From Caulobacteraceae bacterium (GTDB lineage: Bacteria; Pseudomonadota; Alphaproteobacteria; Caulobacterales; Caulobacteraceae), in contig CANJLH010000025.1 in the NCBI GenBank assembly GCA_947475415.1, forward strand, positions 1 through 47,633: a stretch of DNA of 47,633 nt, given 5' to 3'. The notes under the pieces were generated by a model. That model searched no databases. It was given only the letters and a program-made list of their open reading frames with translations, and was not told the origin of the DNA. The first letter of the stretch is position 1; every line of letters begins with the position of its first letter. This document shows positions 15,764-23,828 of this stretch, piece by piece. The translations under genes and the position numbers were made by a program.

Positions 15764-16564
15764 CTACAGCAGCGTCGTGACGCCGCCGCCGTCCACCACG
15801 ATGAACTGGCCGGTGACATAGCTGGCGCGGGTGGAGCAGAGGAAGGCCGCCATGGCCGCCATCTCCTCGGGATAGCCCAGGCGGCCGACCGGCGTGCGGG
15901 CGAAATCGCGCTCCATGGCCTTGGACTCATCATAGGGCCGGCCGCCCCGCTCGGCGTTGGCCTTCATGTAGCTGCGGTAGCGCTCGGTGTAGAAGCCACC
16001 GGTACCCAGGGTGTTGATGGTGATGCCGTAGCGGCCCATCTCGTCGGCGATGCTCTTGTTCAGGGACGTGGTCCCCACCCGGGTGACGTTGGCGGTGACC
16101 AGTGGCAATTCCCGGTGGATCTCCTTGGAACAGGTGGAGTTCACCGTCACGATCCGGCCCCAGCCCTTGGCCTTCATGGCCGGCAGCACGGCGCGGCAGA
16201 GGTAGACCTCACTCATCACGATGTGCTGGTAGGCCTCCAGGAAGTCCTCGTCCTTGGTCTCATCCCAGCGGCCGTGGGTGGGGCCGTAGACGTTGCCGAT
16301 GACGATCTCAGGGTCGCCGTAAGTCGTTCGCGCGAAAGCCACGGCGGCTTCGATGCCGGCCTTGCCGGTCATGTCGGCGGAAATGCCGGCCGCCTCGCCT
16401 CCGGCGGCGCGGATCGCCGCGACGGTCTCATCCACCGCCTCCTTGCCGCGGGCCGCGACCACCACCTTGCAGCCTTCTCGGCCCAGCTCCTCGGAGATGG
16501 CCCGCCCGATGCCCTTGCTGCCGCCGCCGCTTAGGGCGACCTTGCCCTTGATCCCGAAGTCCAT
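15764..16564 (-). CDS. SDR-family protein without the YxxxK catalytic pair
   Basis: A 266-aa SDR fold with a modified nucleotide motif (SGGGSKGIGRAI) and a normal C-terminus (GQFIVVDGGG). In the active-site helix, alignment by eye against the usual YxASK...L..LTKSLA pattern puts Ala and Arg (ANVTRVGTTSLNKSIA) at the Tyr and Lys positions; the NNAG motif is also altered to IGNVYG. It may be catalytically altered, use other residues, or act as a structural subunit. It is co-directional with the HSD10-like SDR (16596-17405, 31 bases upstream) and the hydratase, so it likely belongs to the same pathway. Confidence 0.85.
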   Translation of the reverse strand: MDFGIKGKVALSGGGSKGIGRAISEELGREGCKVVVAARGKEAVDETVAAIRAAGGEAAGISADMTGKAGIEAAVAFARTTYGDPEIVIGNVYGPTHGRWDETKDEDFLEAYQHIVMSEVYLCRAVLPAMKAKGWGRIVTVNSTCSKEIHRELPLVTANVTRVGTTSLNKSIADEMGRYGITINTLGTGGFYTERYRSYMKANAERGGRPYDESKAMERDFARTPVGRLGYPEEMAAMAAFLCSTRASYVTGQFIVVDGGGVTTLL

Positions 16565-16595
16565 GTCTCAACCCTTCTGTTCTGTTCGCACCGCC

Positions 16596-17405
16596 TTAAC
16601 GTGGCGGCATCCGGATGGCGCCGTCCAGGCGGACCACCTGGCCGTTGAAATAGGCGTTGCGGCACATGGTCAGCGCCAGGTCAGCGAATTCCTCAGGCTT
16701 GCCCAGGCGGCGCGGGAAGGGGACTGAGGCGTTAAGGCCGGCGTAGACCTGCGGGCTCCGCTCGCGCATCGCCTCCATCGGCGGCGTGGCCATGATGCCG
16801 GGCAGGATGGTGTTGACGCGGATGCCCTCGCTCGACAGGTCGCGGGCGATGGTGAGCGTCATGCCGGCGATGGCCGCCTTGGCCGCCGAATAGGCGACCT
16901 GGCCGATCTGTCCGTCCTGGGCGGCCACGGAGCCGGTGTTTACGATCGCGCCACGGCAGCCGTCCTCATCCATTGGGTCCAGCGCCATCATGCCGGCGGC
17001 CGAATGGGTGATGCAGCGGAACGTGCCGACCGCGTTCAGGCGCAGCACCCGTTCGAAGATGTCGGTGCTGTGCCGGACCATTTCGCCGGTTTCCTTGTTG
17101 CGGGAGACAGTCTTACCGCCGCCGACGCCGGTGGGGCGGCTGCCGCCGGCGCAGGCGATCAGAATCCGCTCCTGGCCGTTGGCGGCGCGCGCCGCGGCGA
17201 AGCCCGCCTCCACCGCCGCCTCGTCGTTGACGTCGACCTGACAGAACACGGCGCCCAGTTCGGCGGCCTTCTTCTGGCCGGTCTCGGGATTGAAGTCGAA
17301 GATCGCGACCTTCACCCCCAGGTCGCGCAGCGCCTTGACGGTGGCGGCCCCAAGGCCGGATGCGCCGCCGGTGACGACGGCGGAGATGGAAGAGTCGAGG
17401 ATCAT
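16596..17405 (-). CDS. SDR, 3-hydroxyacyl-CoA dehydrogenase type 2 (HSD10-like)
   Basis: A 269-aa classical SDR: VVTGGASGLGAATV cofactor loop, acidic DFNPE after strand 2 (NAD preference), and catalytic YSAAK. The NTGSVAAQDGQIGQ segment and the large insertion near residues 95-115 (VGGGKTVSRNKETGE) are typical of HSD17B10-like 3-hydroxyacyl-CoA dehydrogenases. It should oxidise a 3-hydroxyacyl-CoA before thiolysis. ATG 17405 was chosen over an upstream in-frame start because GGAG lies about six bases before it. It is divergent from the thiolase at 17552, with which it would act in sequence. Confidence 0.88.
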   Translation of the reverse strand: MILDSSISAVVTGGASGLGAATVKALRDLGVKVAIFDFNPETGQKKAAELGAVFCQVDVNDEAAVEAGFAAARAANGQERILIACAGGSRPTGVGGGKTVSRNKETGEMVRHSTDIFERVLRLNAVGTFRCITHSAAGMMALDPMDEDGCRGAIVNTGSVAAQDGQIGQVAYSAAKAAIAGMTLTIARDLSSEGIRVNTILPGIMATPPMEAMRERSPQVYAGLNASVPFPRRLGKPEEFADLALTMCRNAYFNGQVVRLDGAIRMPPR

Positions 17406-17551
17406 GAGGGGCTCCGGAGAGGCTAATGGGATGTTGAGTCCTGTTATCACCGGATCGGCTGGAAAGTGTAGCGGTTCGGTGAGCGCAATTCCGGCTGGCG
17501 TTGCGCCGTGGAATGCCGGATGGAAGGCATGAATTTCGTCAGGAGAACGCT

Positions 17552-18790
17552 GTGACCGAAGCCTGGATTATTGACGCCTGCCGTACGCCCCGCGGGATCG
17601 GCAAGTTCGGCAAGGGTGCGCTATCCAGCCTGCATCCCCAACAACTGGGCGCCACTGTGTTGCGGGCGATCGCCGAACGCAACCGGATCGACACCGCCGA
17701 AGTTGACGACGTGATCTGGAGCACCAGCTCCCAGGTTGGCGCGCAAGGCCGCGATCTCGGCCGCATGAGTGCGTTGGATGCCGGTTATGACATCCGCTGC
17801 AGCGGCGTGACCCTGGACCGCTTCTGTGGCGGCGGGATCACCTCGGTCAGCTTCGCCGCCGCCACCATCGGTTCAGGCATGGCCGACCTGGTGGTCGCAG
17901 GGGGCTGCGAGATGATGTCGATGCCCGGCCGCACCCAGCCAGGGGCCGCAGGGCTCAATGACGTGGGCAACATGCGCCTGCGCGCGCGCCATCCCCAGTC
18001 CCAGCAAGGTGTCTGCGCCGACGCCATTGCGACCATGGAGGGGATCAGCCGCGAGGCCACCGAACAGCTGGCGGTGCTCAGCCAGCAGCGGGCCGCCCAT
18101 GCGATCGCCAACGGGCACTTCAGTAAGAGTCTGGTGCCGGTCTATCACGAGGACGGCAGCCTGGCCCTGGACCACGAGGAATTCCCGCGGCCAGAGACCA
18201 CCCTTGAAGGACTGGCTTCGCTGAAGCCGTCGTTCGCGGCCATGGCGGATCAACCGCTCGACGACCAGGGCGCGACCTACCGCAGCCTGATCCTGCAGAG
18301 GTACCCCGACCTAGACATCAAGTTCATCCACCACGCCGGCAATTCGTCTGGCGTGGTGGATGGCGCCGCGGCCCTGCTGCTGGCCTCGCCGGACTATGCC
18401 CGCGCCCATGGCCTGAAGCCGCGGGCCCGCATCGTCGCGGCCGTCAACATGGGCGATGACCCGACCCTGATGCTGAATGCACCCGTCCCGGCGACGAAGC
18501 GGGCGCTGGCCAAGGCGGGCCTGGACTTGGCCGACATCGACCTCTTCGAGATCAATGAGGCCTTTGCGGTGGTCACCGAGAAATACATCCGCGACCTGAA
18601 GGTCGACCGGGACAAGGTGAACGTTAATGGCGGCGCCATGGCCCTGGGGCACCCGATCGGCGCCACCGGCTCGATGCTGATTGGCACCCTGATCGACGAA
18701 CTGGAGCGTCGCGGCCTGCGCCGCGGCCTGGTCACGATGTGCGCGTCCGGCGGAATGGCGCCGGCGATCATCGTGGAACGCCTGGACTAG
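17552..18790 (+). CDS. Acetyl-CoA C-acyltransferase (classical thiolase)
   Basis: A 412-aa degradative thiolase with the full catalytic set: nucleophile C92 in DRFCGGGITSV, His of GHPIGATG (about H367) and Cys of MCASGG (about C397). It cleaves 3-ketoacyl-CoA with CoA. GTG 17552 has AGGAGA at 17541-17546; an in-frame TTG at 17501 lacks this. Divergent from the HSD10-like dehydrogenase. Its stop lies one base from the end of the convergent SDR. In contrast to the Cys-less thiolase at 11740 it should be a true Claisen enzyme. Confidence 0.92.
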   Translation: MTEAWIIDACRTPRGIGKFGKGALSSLHPQQLGATVLRAIAERNRIDTAEVDDVIWSTSSQVGAQGRDLGRMSALDAGYDIRCSGVTLDRFCGGGITSVSFAAATIGSGMADLVVAGGCEMMSMPGRTQPGAAGLNDVGNMRLRARHPQSQQGVCADAIATMEGISREATEQLAVLSQQRAAHAIANGHFSKSLVPVYHEDGSLALDHEEFPRPETTLEGLASLKPSFAAMADQPLDDQGATYRSLILQRYPDLDIKFIHHAGNSSGVVDGAAALLLASPDYARAHGLKPRARIVAAVNMGDDPTLMLNAPVPATKRALAKAGLDLADIDLFEINEAFAVVTEKYIRDLKVDRDKVNVNGGAMALGHPIGATGSMLIGTLIDELERRGLRRGLVTMCASGGMAPAIIVERLD

Positions 18791-18791
18791 C

Positions 18792-19646
18792 TTAAAATCG
18801 CGGCTTGTTCACCGACGGCGTGAGCTGGATTTCATGACTCCAGCAAGAGGGGTCCTGGGTGTGCAGATAGTGGAACGCTTCGGCGATCCGCGCTGGGTCG
18901 ATCAAAGCCTCACGCCGCATTTGCGGGTGGCCCCTGGTGCCGGGTGAATCGATGCCACCGTCGATGATGACGTTGGCCACATGCACCCCGTGTTCGGAAT
19001 ATTCCTCGGTCAGCGCCTGCGCCAGGGCCCGCATCATCACACGCGGGTAGTACAAGGACTCCCCCGTGTGACGCTTCTGCCCCCGCAGGGACATGGGATT
19101 GTTGGAGAACATGAACGACCCGCGCCCGCGCCGGCGCATTGCGGGAAGGACCTCCTTCGCCACCAGGAAGGGTCCCCGACAGGAGATATCCAAGGCGGTT
19201 TCGAACATCTCCACGGGGAAGAACTCCAGCAACTCCTGTTCGGGGGGCAGGGCGCGCCCCTCCAGGTAGCCCGCATTGTAGATCAGAACCTCGGGGTTGC
19301 CGGCGTCGCGGCGAATCTGCTGGAAGGCTGTGGCGATCGACGGCTGTGACGCGAGGTCCAGTTCCACGACCATGCCGGCGCCGCCTTGATCGGCGATCGC
19401 CTGCGCCAGGCCCGCGGCGTTGGCGGCGGCGCGGGTTGTCATGACGACGAAGAATCCTTCCTGGGCGAATTTCTGGGCGATGGCGCCGCCCACCCCCCAG
19501 CGGGCGCTGACCGGCACATCGCCGTCGTCGACGGCCGCCCCGACCACCAGCCGGGTGTTGCGCCCGTCGGCCTGCCATTTCGACGTGGCGCCGATCACGA
19601 CGGCGACGGCCTTACCCTGGCTGTTGATCATCTGCGGTCCATCCAT
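18792..19646 (-). CDS. Atypical SDR-family protein with an insertion in the nucleotide-binding loop
   Basis: A 284-aa protein with recognisable SDR secondary structure (VVMTTRAAANA, VELDLAS, LIYNAGYLEG) but several departures. After VVIGATSKW about 25 residues are inserted before the helix GVGGAIAQKFAQEG. The active-site helix reads LYYPRVMMRAL, so the catalytic Lys is missing and the Tyr position is ambiguous. The C-terminus ends in SHEIQLTPSVNKPRF rather than a VDGG segment. It could be a catalytically dead or altered paralogue. The start may instead be the internal ATG at 19631. It converges on the thiolase gene. Confidence 0.78.
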   Translation of the reverse strand: MDGPQMINSQGKAVAVVIGATSKWQADGRNTRLVVGAAVDDGDVPVSARWGVGGAIAQKFAQEGFFVVMTTRAAANAAGLAQAIADQGGAGMVVELDLASQPSIATAFQQIRRDAGNPEVLIYNAGYLEGRALPPEQELLEFFPVEMFETALDISCRGPFLVAKEVLPAMRRRGRGSFMFSNNPMSLRGQKRHTGESLYYPRVMMRALAQALTEEYSEHGVHVANVIIDGGIDSPGTRGHPQMRREALIDPARIAEAFHYLHTQDPSCWSHEIQLTPSVNKPRF

Positions 19647-19748
19647 CGCGCCTGCGCTGCTATGGCGCCAGGGCGCTCGGTATGGCGGCCGGCCGGATCG
19701 CCGTCAATCGAAGGGGCGGGCGGCGCGCCGATGTGCTAGCTGCGCCGG

Positions 19749-20033
19749 ATGAGCGGCGGATGGATGATCGGCGTGATGGTGGAATTGCCGGGGGAGGCCA
19801 TTCCGCTCCGGCACTTCTACGCGGTCGGCCAACTGGACCGCGCCCAGGCGGAATGGGCCGCCATCGATCAGGCCATGGTGATCGGCCCGATCGCCACCAG
19901 CCCGGTCGCCGGTCTGGAGCCGGTGCACATGGTCGCCCAGCTTTCGGCCCACACCATCAGGATGCAGGCGTTGCGGATCGGCGAGGTGCGCGCCTTGGGG
20001 CGCAATTGGCCGCATCGGTGGATCTCGGCCTAG
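19749..20033 (+). CDS. Small protein of unknown function
   Basis: A 94-aa product with no motif that I recognise. It starts MSGGWMIGVMVELPGEA and has a mixed alpha/beta composition, with no signal peptide or membrane helix. There is no clear ribosome-binding site ahead of the ATG. It is followed by a hairpin (20040-20074) and then the alpha/beta hydrolase. I include it because the frame fills a gap between genes on both sides, has coding-like GC skew at third positions, and does not overlap a better candidate. Confidence 0.5.
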   Translation: MSGGWMIGVMVELPGEAIPLRHFYAVGQLDRAQAEWAAIDQAMVIGPIATSPVAGLEPVHMVAQLSAHTIRMQALRIGEVRALGRNWPHRWISA

Positions 20034-20039
20034 CCGAAC

Positions 20040-20074
20040 GGCCTCAAGGTGTTGCAATACGGGCGCTTGAGGCC
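20040..20074. terminator. Perfect 9-bp inverted repeat between the small gene and the hydrolase
   Basis: GGCCTCAAG (20040-20048) and CTTGAGGCC (20066-20074) are perfect reverse complements with a 17-base loop. It begins six bases after the upstream stop and ends 30 bases before the TTG start of the hydrolase. No T-run follows. It may be a weak terminator, or a 5' leader structure of the hydrolase mRNA. Confidence 0.45.
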
Positions 20075-20104
20075 ACGCCGGAATCGCAGACGAAAGTTTG
20101 AGAC

Positions 20105-20899
20105 TTGAACGACCAGTACCTTGAAGACCTCGTCGAACAGATTGTCGCCCAATCCCTGCCGACGCCGCGGACGGACAAGCGGTTGGCGACGATCCTGCGC
20201 GATACGCCAGCGTCGACGATCGCTTTCGAACGGGGCGAAGTCACGGCTTGGCGGCTGGGCGATGGTCCGGCGCTGATGCTGGCCCACGGCGCGTTTGACG
20301 ACCACGTGCTCTGGGCGCCGCTGATGGACGCCGCCGTGGAGCGGGGCCATTCGATCGTCGTGCTGGATATGCCGGGCCATGGACTGTCGGTGAATGCGGA
20401 GCGGGGCGTCGACAGCGGCGTGGCGGCGCTTTGCGCCGTCGCCAGCGCCCTTGGTCCCATTCACACGATCATGGGCCACTCGATCGGCGCGGTTTCGGTG
20501 ATCCGCGCGCTGTCGTCCGGCCTGTCGGCGCAGAAGGCGGTGTTGTTCGGCGTCGCCTTGCCCACGCGATGGGACCTATGGACGCTGCAGCGCAATATCG
20601 TGGCGCCGAAGGACGCGCCGCAGATCGCGATCGACCTGGCGCACAAGCGACTGCACACGCCGCCGGATGATCCACAGCTCAACTATGATGTGGAGACAGC
20701 GGCGCGTGGCCTGACGATCCCGGTTCTCGTGGCCCATTGCCGGGATGATCCCCACTGGTCATGGCGCACGTCCGAAATCATCGCGGCCCAGTGGCCTGGC
20801 GCGAAGACCTGCTACGCCGAGGGCCTCGGCCATCGCGGGATCGCGCGCGACCGCCAGGTGATCGAAAGCGTCCTAGACTTCGTCGAGGCGCAGGACTGA
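20105..20899 (+). CDS. Alpha/beta-fold hydrolase
   Basis: A 264-aa alpha/beta hydrolase: oxyanion motif LAHGAFDDHVLW, nucleophile elbow GHSIGAVS and C-terminal catalytic His in GLGHRGIARD; a mid-to-late Asp (HCRDDPHW) can complete the triad. It is likely an esterase or C-C/lactone hydrolase; the substrate is unknown. The start is a TTG without an obvious Shine-Dalgarno sequence, so the true start could be slightly downstream. It converges on the Sel1-repeat gene, 13 bases apart. Confidence 0.82.
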   Translation: MNDQYLEDLVEQIVAQSLPTPRTDKRLATILRDTPASTIAFERGEVTAWRLGDGPALMLAHGAFDDHVLWAPLMDAAVERGHSIVVLDMPGHGLSVNAERGVDSGVAALCAVASALGPIHTIMGHSIGAVSVIRALSSGLSAQKAVLFGVALPTRWDLWTLQRNIVAPKDAPQIAIDLAHKRLHTPPDDPQLNYDVETAARGLTIPVLVAHCRDDPHWSWRTSEIIAAQWPGAKTCYAEGLGHRGIARDRQVIESVLDFVEAQD

Positions 20900-20912
20900 T
20901 CGCCGCCAGTGA

Positions 20913-22712
20913 TCAGGCGGATTGAATTTCAGCCAGGGCCTGTTCCGCAGACTTGTCGCCTCGGTCGGCGGCGAGGCGCAGCCATTGCGTCGCGGCGACC
21001 CGTGAAGCGGGATCACCAAGTCCACGGGCCAGGAGCCGACCGATGTTGCGCGCTGCGGTCGGGCCGGCAGTGTTCATCCACAGATGCAGGAGTTCATGCT
21101 GGATCTCCGGGCTCGTGGGCTGTTCAAGCACGATCGCCGTGATCTGGTTCAGGGCTGGCGTATGACCGCTGCGCCCGGCCTGCAGATACCAGGCGATCGC
21201 ACCCTCCCGGCTCGGGATGATGCCCCGCCCGGCCATCAGTGCATCCGCAAGCCATGTTTGGGCGGCCGGTTCGCCTGCTTCTGCAGCGCGTCCGCACCAG
21301 CGAAGGGCCATGCCGATGTCGGCTGCGGCGCCGCGGCCGTCGGCGTACATGCGTCCCAGCCGCGATTGCGCGCTGGCGTCGCCCTCTTCGGCCGCCAGGG
21401 TCAGCAGGCCGAGAAGGCGTTCTGCGTCGACAGCCTGCGGGTCGTTGGCTTCGGACTGTTCCGCCAGCCTCCCGGCGGCCAGTCCGCAGCCGGTTTCGGC
21501 GGCCTTGATCAGCCAATGCTGGGCGAGGCTGGGATCATTTTCGCCACCCTCGGCGCCGCCGTAGTAATCGTGCAATCGCCACGCTGCGGCGCGGCTTCCG
21601 CGCTCGGCGGCATCGCGCAGAACCCGCAGCGCGAGGTTCGGGTTGGCGTCCGCCAACAGGCCCCGCATGTGAAGCAGTGCGAAGTTGCCGGCCGCGTCCA
21701 GGTGTCCGAATTGGTAGGCCTTGCGAAACCAAGTCGCCGCGGCGGAGTAATCGCTTTGGCCAAGTCCGCCGTCCGCGCAGATCAAACCGAGTTTCATGCA
21801 GGCCTGGGCGCTGCCTCGCTCGGCGGCCCTGGCGTACCAGGTCGCGGCGGCGCGTATGTCGCCCGCGCCTTCCGGGCTCTTTTCCGCCAGCGCACCCAGG
21901 GCGAACATCGCTGCGGCGTCGCCGGCTTTTGCGGCCTTGCGGAACCAACTGGCGGCGACGGCGGCGTCGCGCTCGACCCCAACGCCATCGGCGTACATTG
22001 CGCCCAGCCTTTCGCAGGCCTCGACGACGCCAAGATCGGCGGCGGATCGGTACCGGCGGGCGGCCTCAATGGAATCCTGGGGTACGCCGCGACCTTGCAG
22101 ATAAAGTCTGGCAAGCAGGAACTGCGCCTCGCCATCGCCCAGATCGGCGGCTTGACGGAAATAGCCCGCAGCTGTCGCGGCGTCGCCCAAGGCGGACTCA
22201 AGCAATAGTCCGCCAACCGACACCATGGCCTTCGGATGTCCCCGCGCCGCCGCGCGCCTGAGCCAGGATTCAGCCTGCTGCAGGTCCAAGGCGACCCCGG
22301 CGCCGGCGCGGTAACATTGGCCGAGCAGATACATGCCCCCCAGATCGCCGGCCTCGGCGGCCTGCGCGAACAAGCTGGCGGCGCGAGCCTCGTCCTTCTC
22401 GACACCCTCGCCGCGGAGATAGAGCAACCCAAGCGAAATCTGCGCGCCGGCATGGCCGGAGTCCGCGGCCTTGCGGAACCACTGTGCCGCCTGGCCAGCG
22501 TCCGCTTGCTTGGCGTGACCGCCGGCGTGGAGCAGGCCGAGTCCAAAGGCGCCGCCATCGTGCCCCTTTTGCGCAGCCGCCCCAAACCATAGCTCAGCTT
22601 CGGCGAGATCCGGAACGAGACCGAGGCCGGCGGCGCACTGGTAGGCCCAGCGCACCTGCGCCGGCGCATCACCGGCGTCAGCCGCCAGCAGGTTCCAGTA
22701 ACTGGCCGGCAT
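20913..22712 (-). CDS. Large Sel1-repeat (tetratricopeptide-like) protein
   Basis: A 599-aa protein built almost wholly of about fifteen Sel1-like repeats of roughly 36 residues, with the repeated pattern A..WFRKAA..GHA.A...LG.LY..G.GV. No signal peptide is evident (MPASYWNLLAADAG), so it is probably cytoplasmic, unlike many secreted Sel1 proteins. Such repeats form alpha-solenoid scaffolds for protein-protein contacts. It is divergent from the AT-rich methyltransferase, with only 37 bases between their starts, so the two share a promoter region. No fused catalytic domain is visible. Confidence 0.88.
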   Translation of the reverse strand: MPASYWNLLAADAGDAPAQVRWAYQCAAGLGLVPDLAEAELWFGAAAQKGHDGGAFGLGLLHAGGHAKQADAGQAAQWFRKAADSGHAGAQISLGLLYLRGEGVEKDEARAASLFAQAAEAGDLGGMYLLGQCYRAGAGVALDLQQAESWLRRAAARGHPKAMVSVGGLLLESALGDAATAAGYFRQAADLGDGEAQFLLARLYLQGRGVPQDSIEAARRYRSAADLGVVEACERLGAMYADGVGVERDAAVAASWFRKAAKAGDAAAMFALGALAEKSPEGAGDIRAAATWYARAAERGSAQACMKLGLICADGGLGQSDYSAAATWFRKAYQFGHLDAAGNFALLHMRGLLADANPNLALRVLRDAAERGSRAAAWRLHDYYGGAEGGENDPSLAQHWLIKAAETGCGLAAGRLAEQSEANDPQAVDAERLLGLLTLAAEEGDASAQSRLGRMYADGRGAAADIGMALRWCGRAAEAGEPAAQTWLADALMAGRGIIPSREGAIAWYLQAGRSGHTPALNQITAIVLEQPTSPEIQHELLHLWMNTAGPTAARNIGRLLARGLGDPASRVAATQWLRLAADRGDKSAEQALAEIQSA

Positions 22713-22749
22713 TCGGATGAAACCGGGCCAAATTTAGGAATTATAGAAT

Positions 22750-23505
22750 ATGTCCCAATATCATTTGGAAGATAAGAGTTCCCGAAAACTTCTAGGTGGA
22801 CCTCATTATAGAGAGTCCATATGGGAGTTATTGAGAAAGAAAAGTGCGAGAAATTATTTGGAGATCGGCGTCCGGGATGGAGAGACACTTATTGGCGCCA
22901 CTTGTGAATCAGTGGGAATCGATCCGTATTTTGCATTCACATGCAATCCTGTGGGGGCCAAAAGGAGTCTTCAATTATTTCAGATTACTAGCGATGAATT
23001 CTTTCGAGATTTCGATGTGCAAGAAATTTTGAGAGATAATATAGATTTTGCATTCATTGATGGAATGCATTTGTTTGAGTATATTTTAAGAGATTTTATT
23101 AATGTTGAGAGGTGTTGTGATAGAAATTCGGTGATATTGCTTGATGATTGTCTGCCAGTAAATATTGAGATGACCGAGAGGACTCATCGGCCAGAGGCGC
23201 GGGCCGATCGAGCGGTGGCGGATTGGTGGACGGGCGATGTGTGGAAGATACTTGACGTAATTCGGGAGTATAGGCCAGAATTACGAGTTACACCGGTAGA
23301 TGTGCAGCCAACCGGAAGCATTATAATAAGTAATGTGGATCCGGAATCTACGATTTTATACGAGGAATATTTCAATATTCTCGATAAATATTTGAATATT
23401 GAGCTTACGGAGGAAAGATTCGAAAAATATTGGGCTCAAAATAAGCCGGTTTCGGGCAAAGAGATTTTGAGAGAATTTGAATTCACGCAGTTTTTGCGAC
23501 CATAG
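22750..23505 (+). CDS. Class I SAM-dependent methyltransferase, AT-rich and probably horizontally acquired
   Basis: A 251-aa protein with a SAM-binding motif I (NYLEIGVRDGETL), motif II acid (SVGIDPYF), FAFIDGMHLFEYILRDF and VILLDDC, the pattern of the Methyltransf_24-like family often found in surface glycan loci; RWTGDVW-like ADWWTGDVWKI is also typical. The gene is conspicuously AT-rich, full of AGA, ATA, TTA and ATT codons, while neighbours are about two-thirds GC. This indicates recent acquisition. No glycosyltransferase accompanies it. The substrate is unknown; methylation of a sugar or small metabolite is inference. Confidence 0.82.
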   Translation: MSQYHLEDKSSRKLLGGPHYRESIWELLRKKSARNYLEIGVRDGETLIGATCESVGIDPYFAFTCNPVGAKRSLQLFQITSDEFFRDFDVQEILRDNIDFAFIDGMHLFEYILRDFINVERCCDRNSVILLDDCLPVNIEMTERTHRPEARADRAVADWWTGDVWKILDVIREYRPELRVTPVDVQPTGSIIISNVDPESTILYEEYFNILDKYLNIELTEERFEKYWAQNKPVSGKEILREFEFTQFLRP

Positions 23506-23828
23506 ATTGGCTCCCAACTGCGACTAATTGCAATGTAGTGACGGGAGCACCGTTCCCCCGTCTCCGGGATGACGACGGGAAGGTCTCCCAACCGCCCCAC
23601 CGTCAATCCGCATCTAAAGCCCTCCTCCCCACGCCAAACCCGGACGCACCCGTCAAATCGTGATTTGACGACAGGGCGCATGGGGTTGATCCGCGATTTT
23701 TGAAGTCCCGGGTCAATTTCACGCCGCGGGCCAGGCGACGCGCGCCCATCGCACGGGGACGCTGACAAGCCCCGCGACCTGCTGCTAGAGCGGGGCGGGC
23801 GGAAACAACGGACCAGGACGACAGACCC
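23506..23828. other. Intergenic region between the AT-rich gene and the acyl-CoA synthetase
   Basis: This 323-base gap contains no gene that I can support. Base composition returns from AT-rich to GC-rich within its first 50 bases, marking the right border of the foreign islet. It holds a perfect palindrome at 23651-23670 (separate entry) and presumably the promoter of the gene at 23829. The open frame antisense to it is only an extension of a shadow of the synthetase gene. Confidence 0.6.
23651..23670. promoter_or_regulatory. 20-bp perfect palindrome, candidate operator
   Basis: CGTCAAATC-GT-GATTTGACG: 9-bp arms with a 2-base centre, 159 bases ahead of the acyl-CoA synthetase ATG. The symmetry and length fit a dimeric regulator such as TetR, GntR or MarR. 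It differs in arm sequence and spacing from the CTTKAC-N4-GWMAAG sites further right, so it probably binds another protein. Confidence 0.5.
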
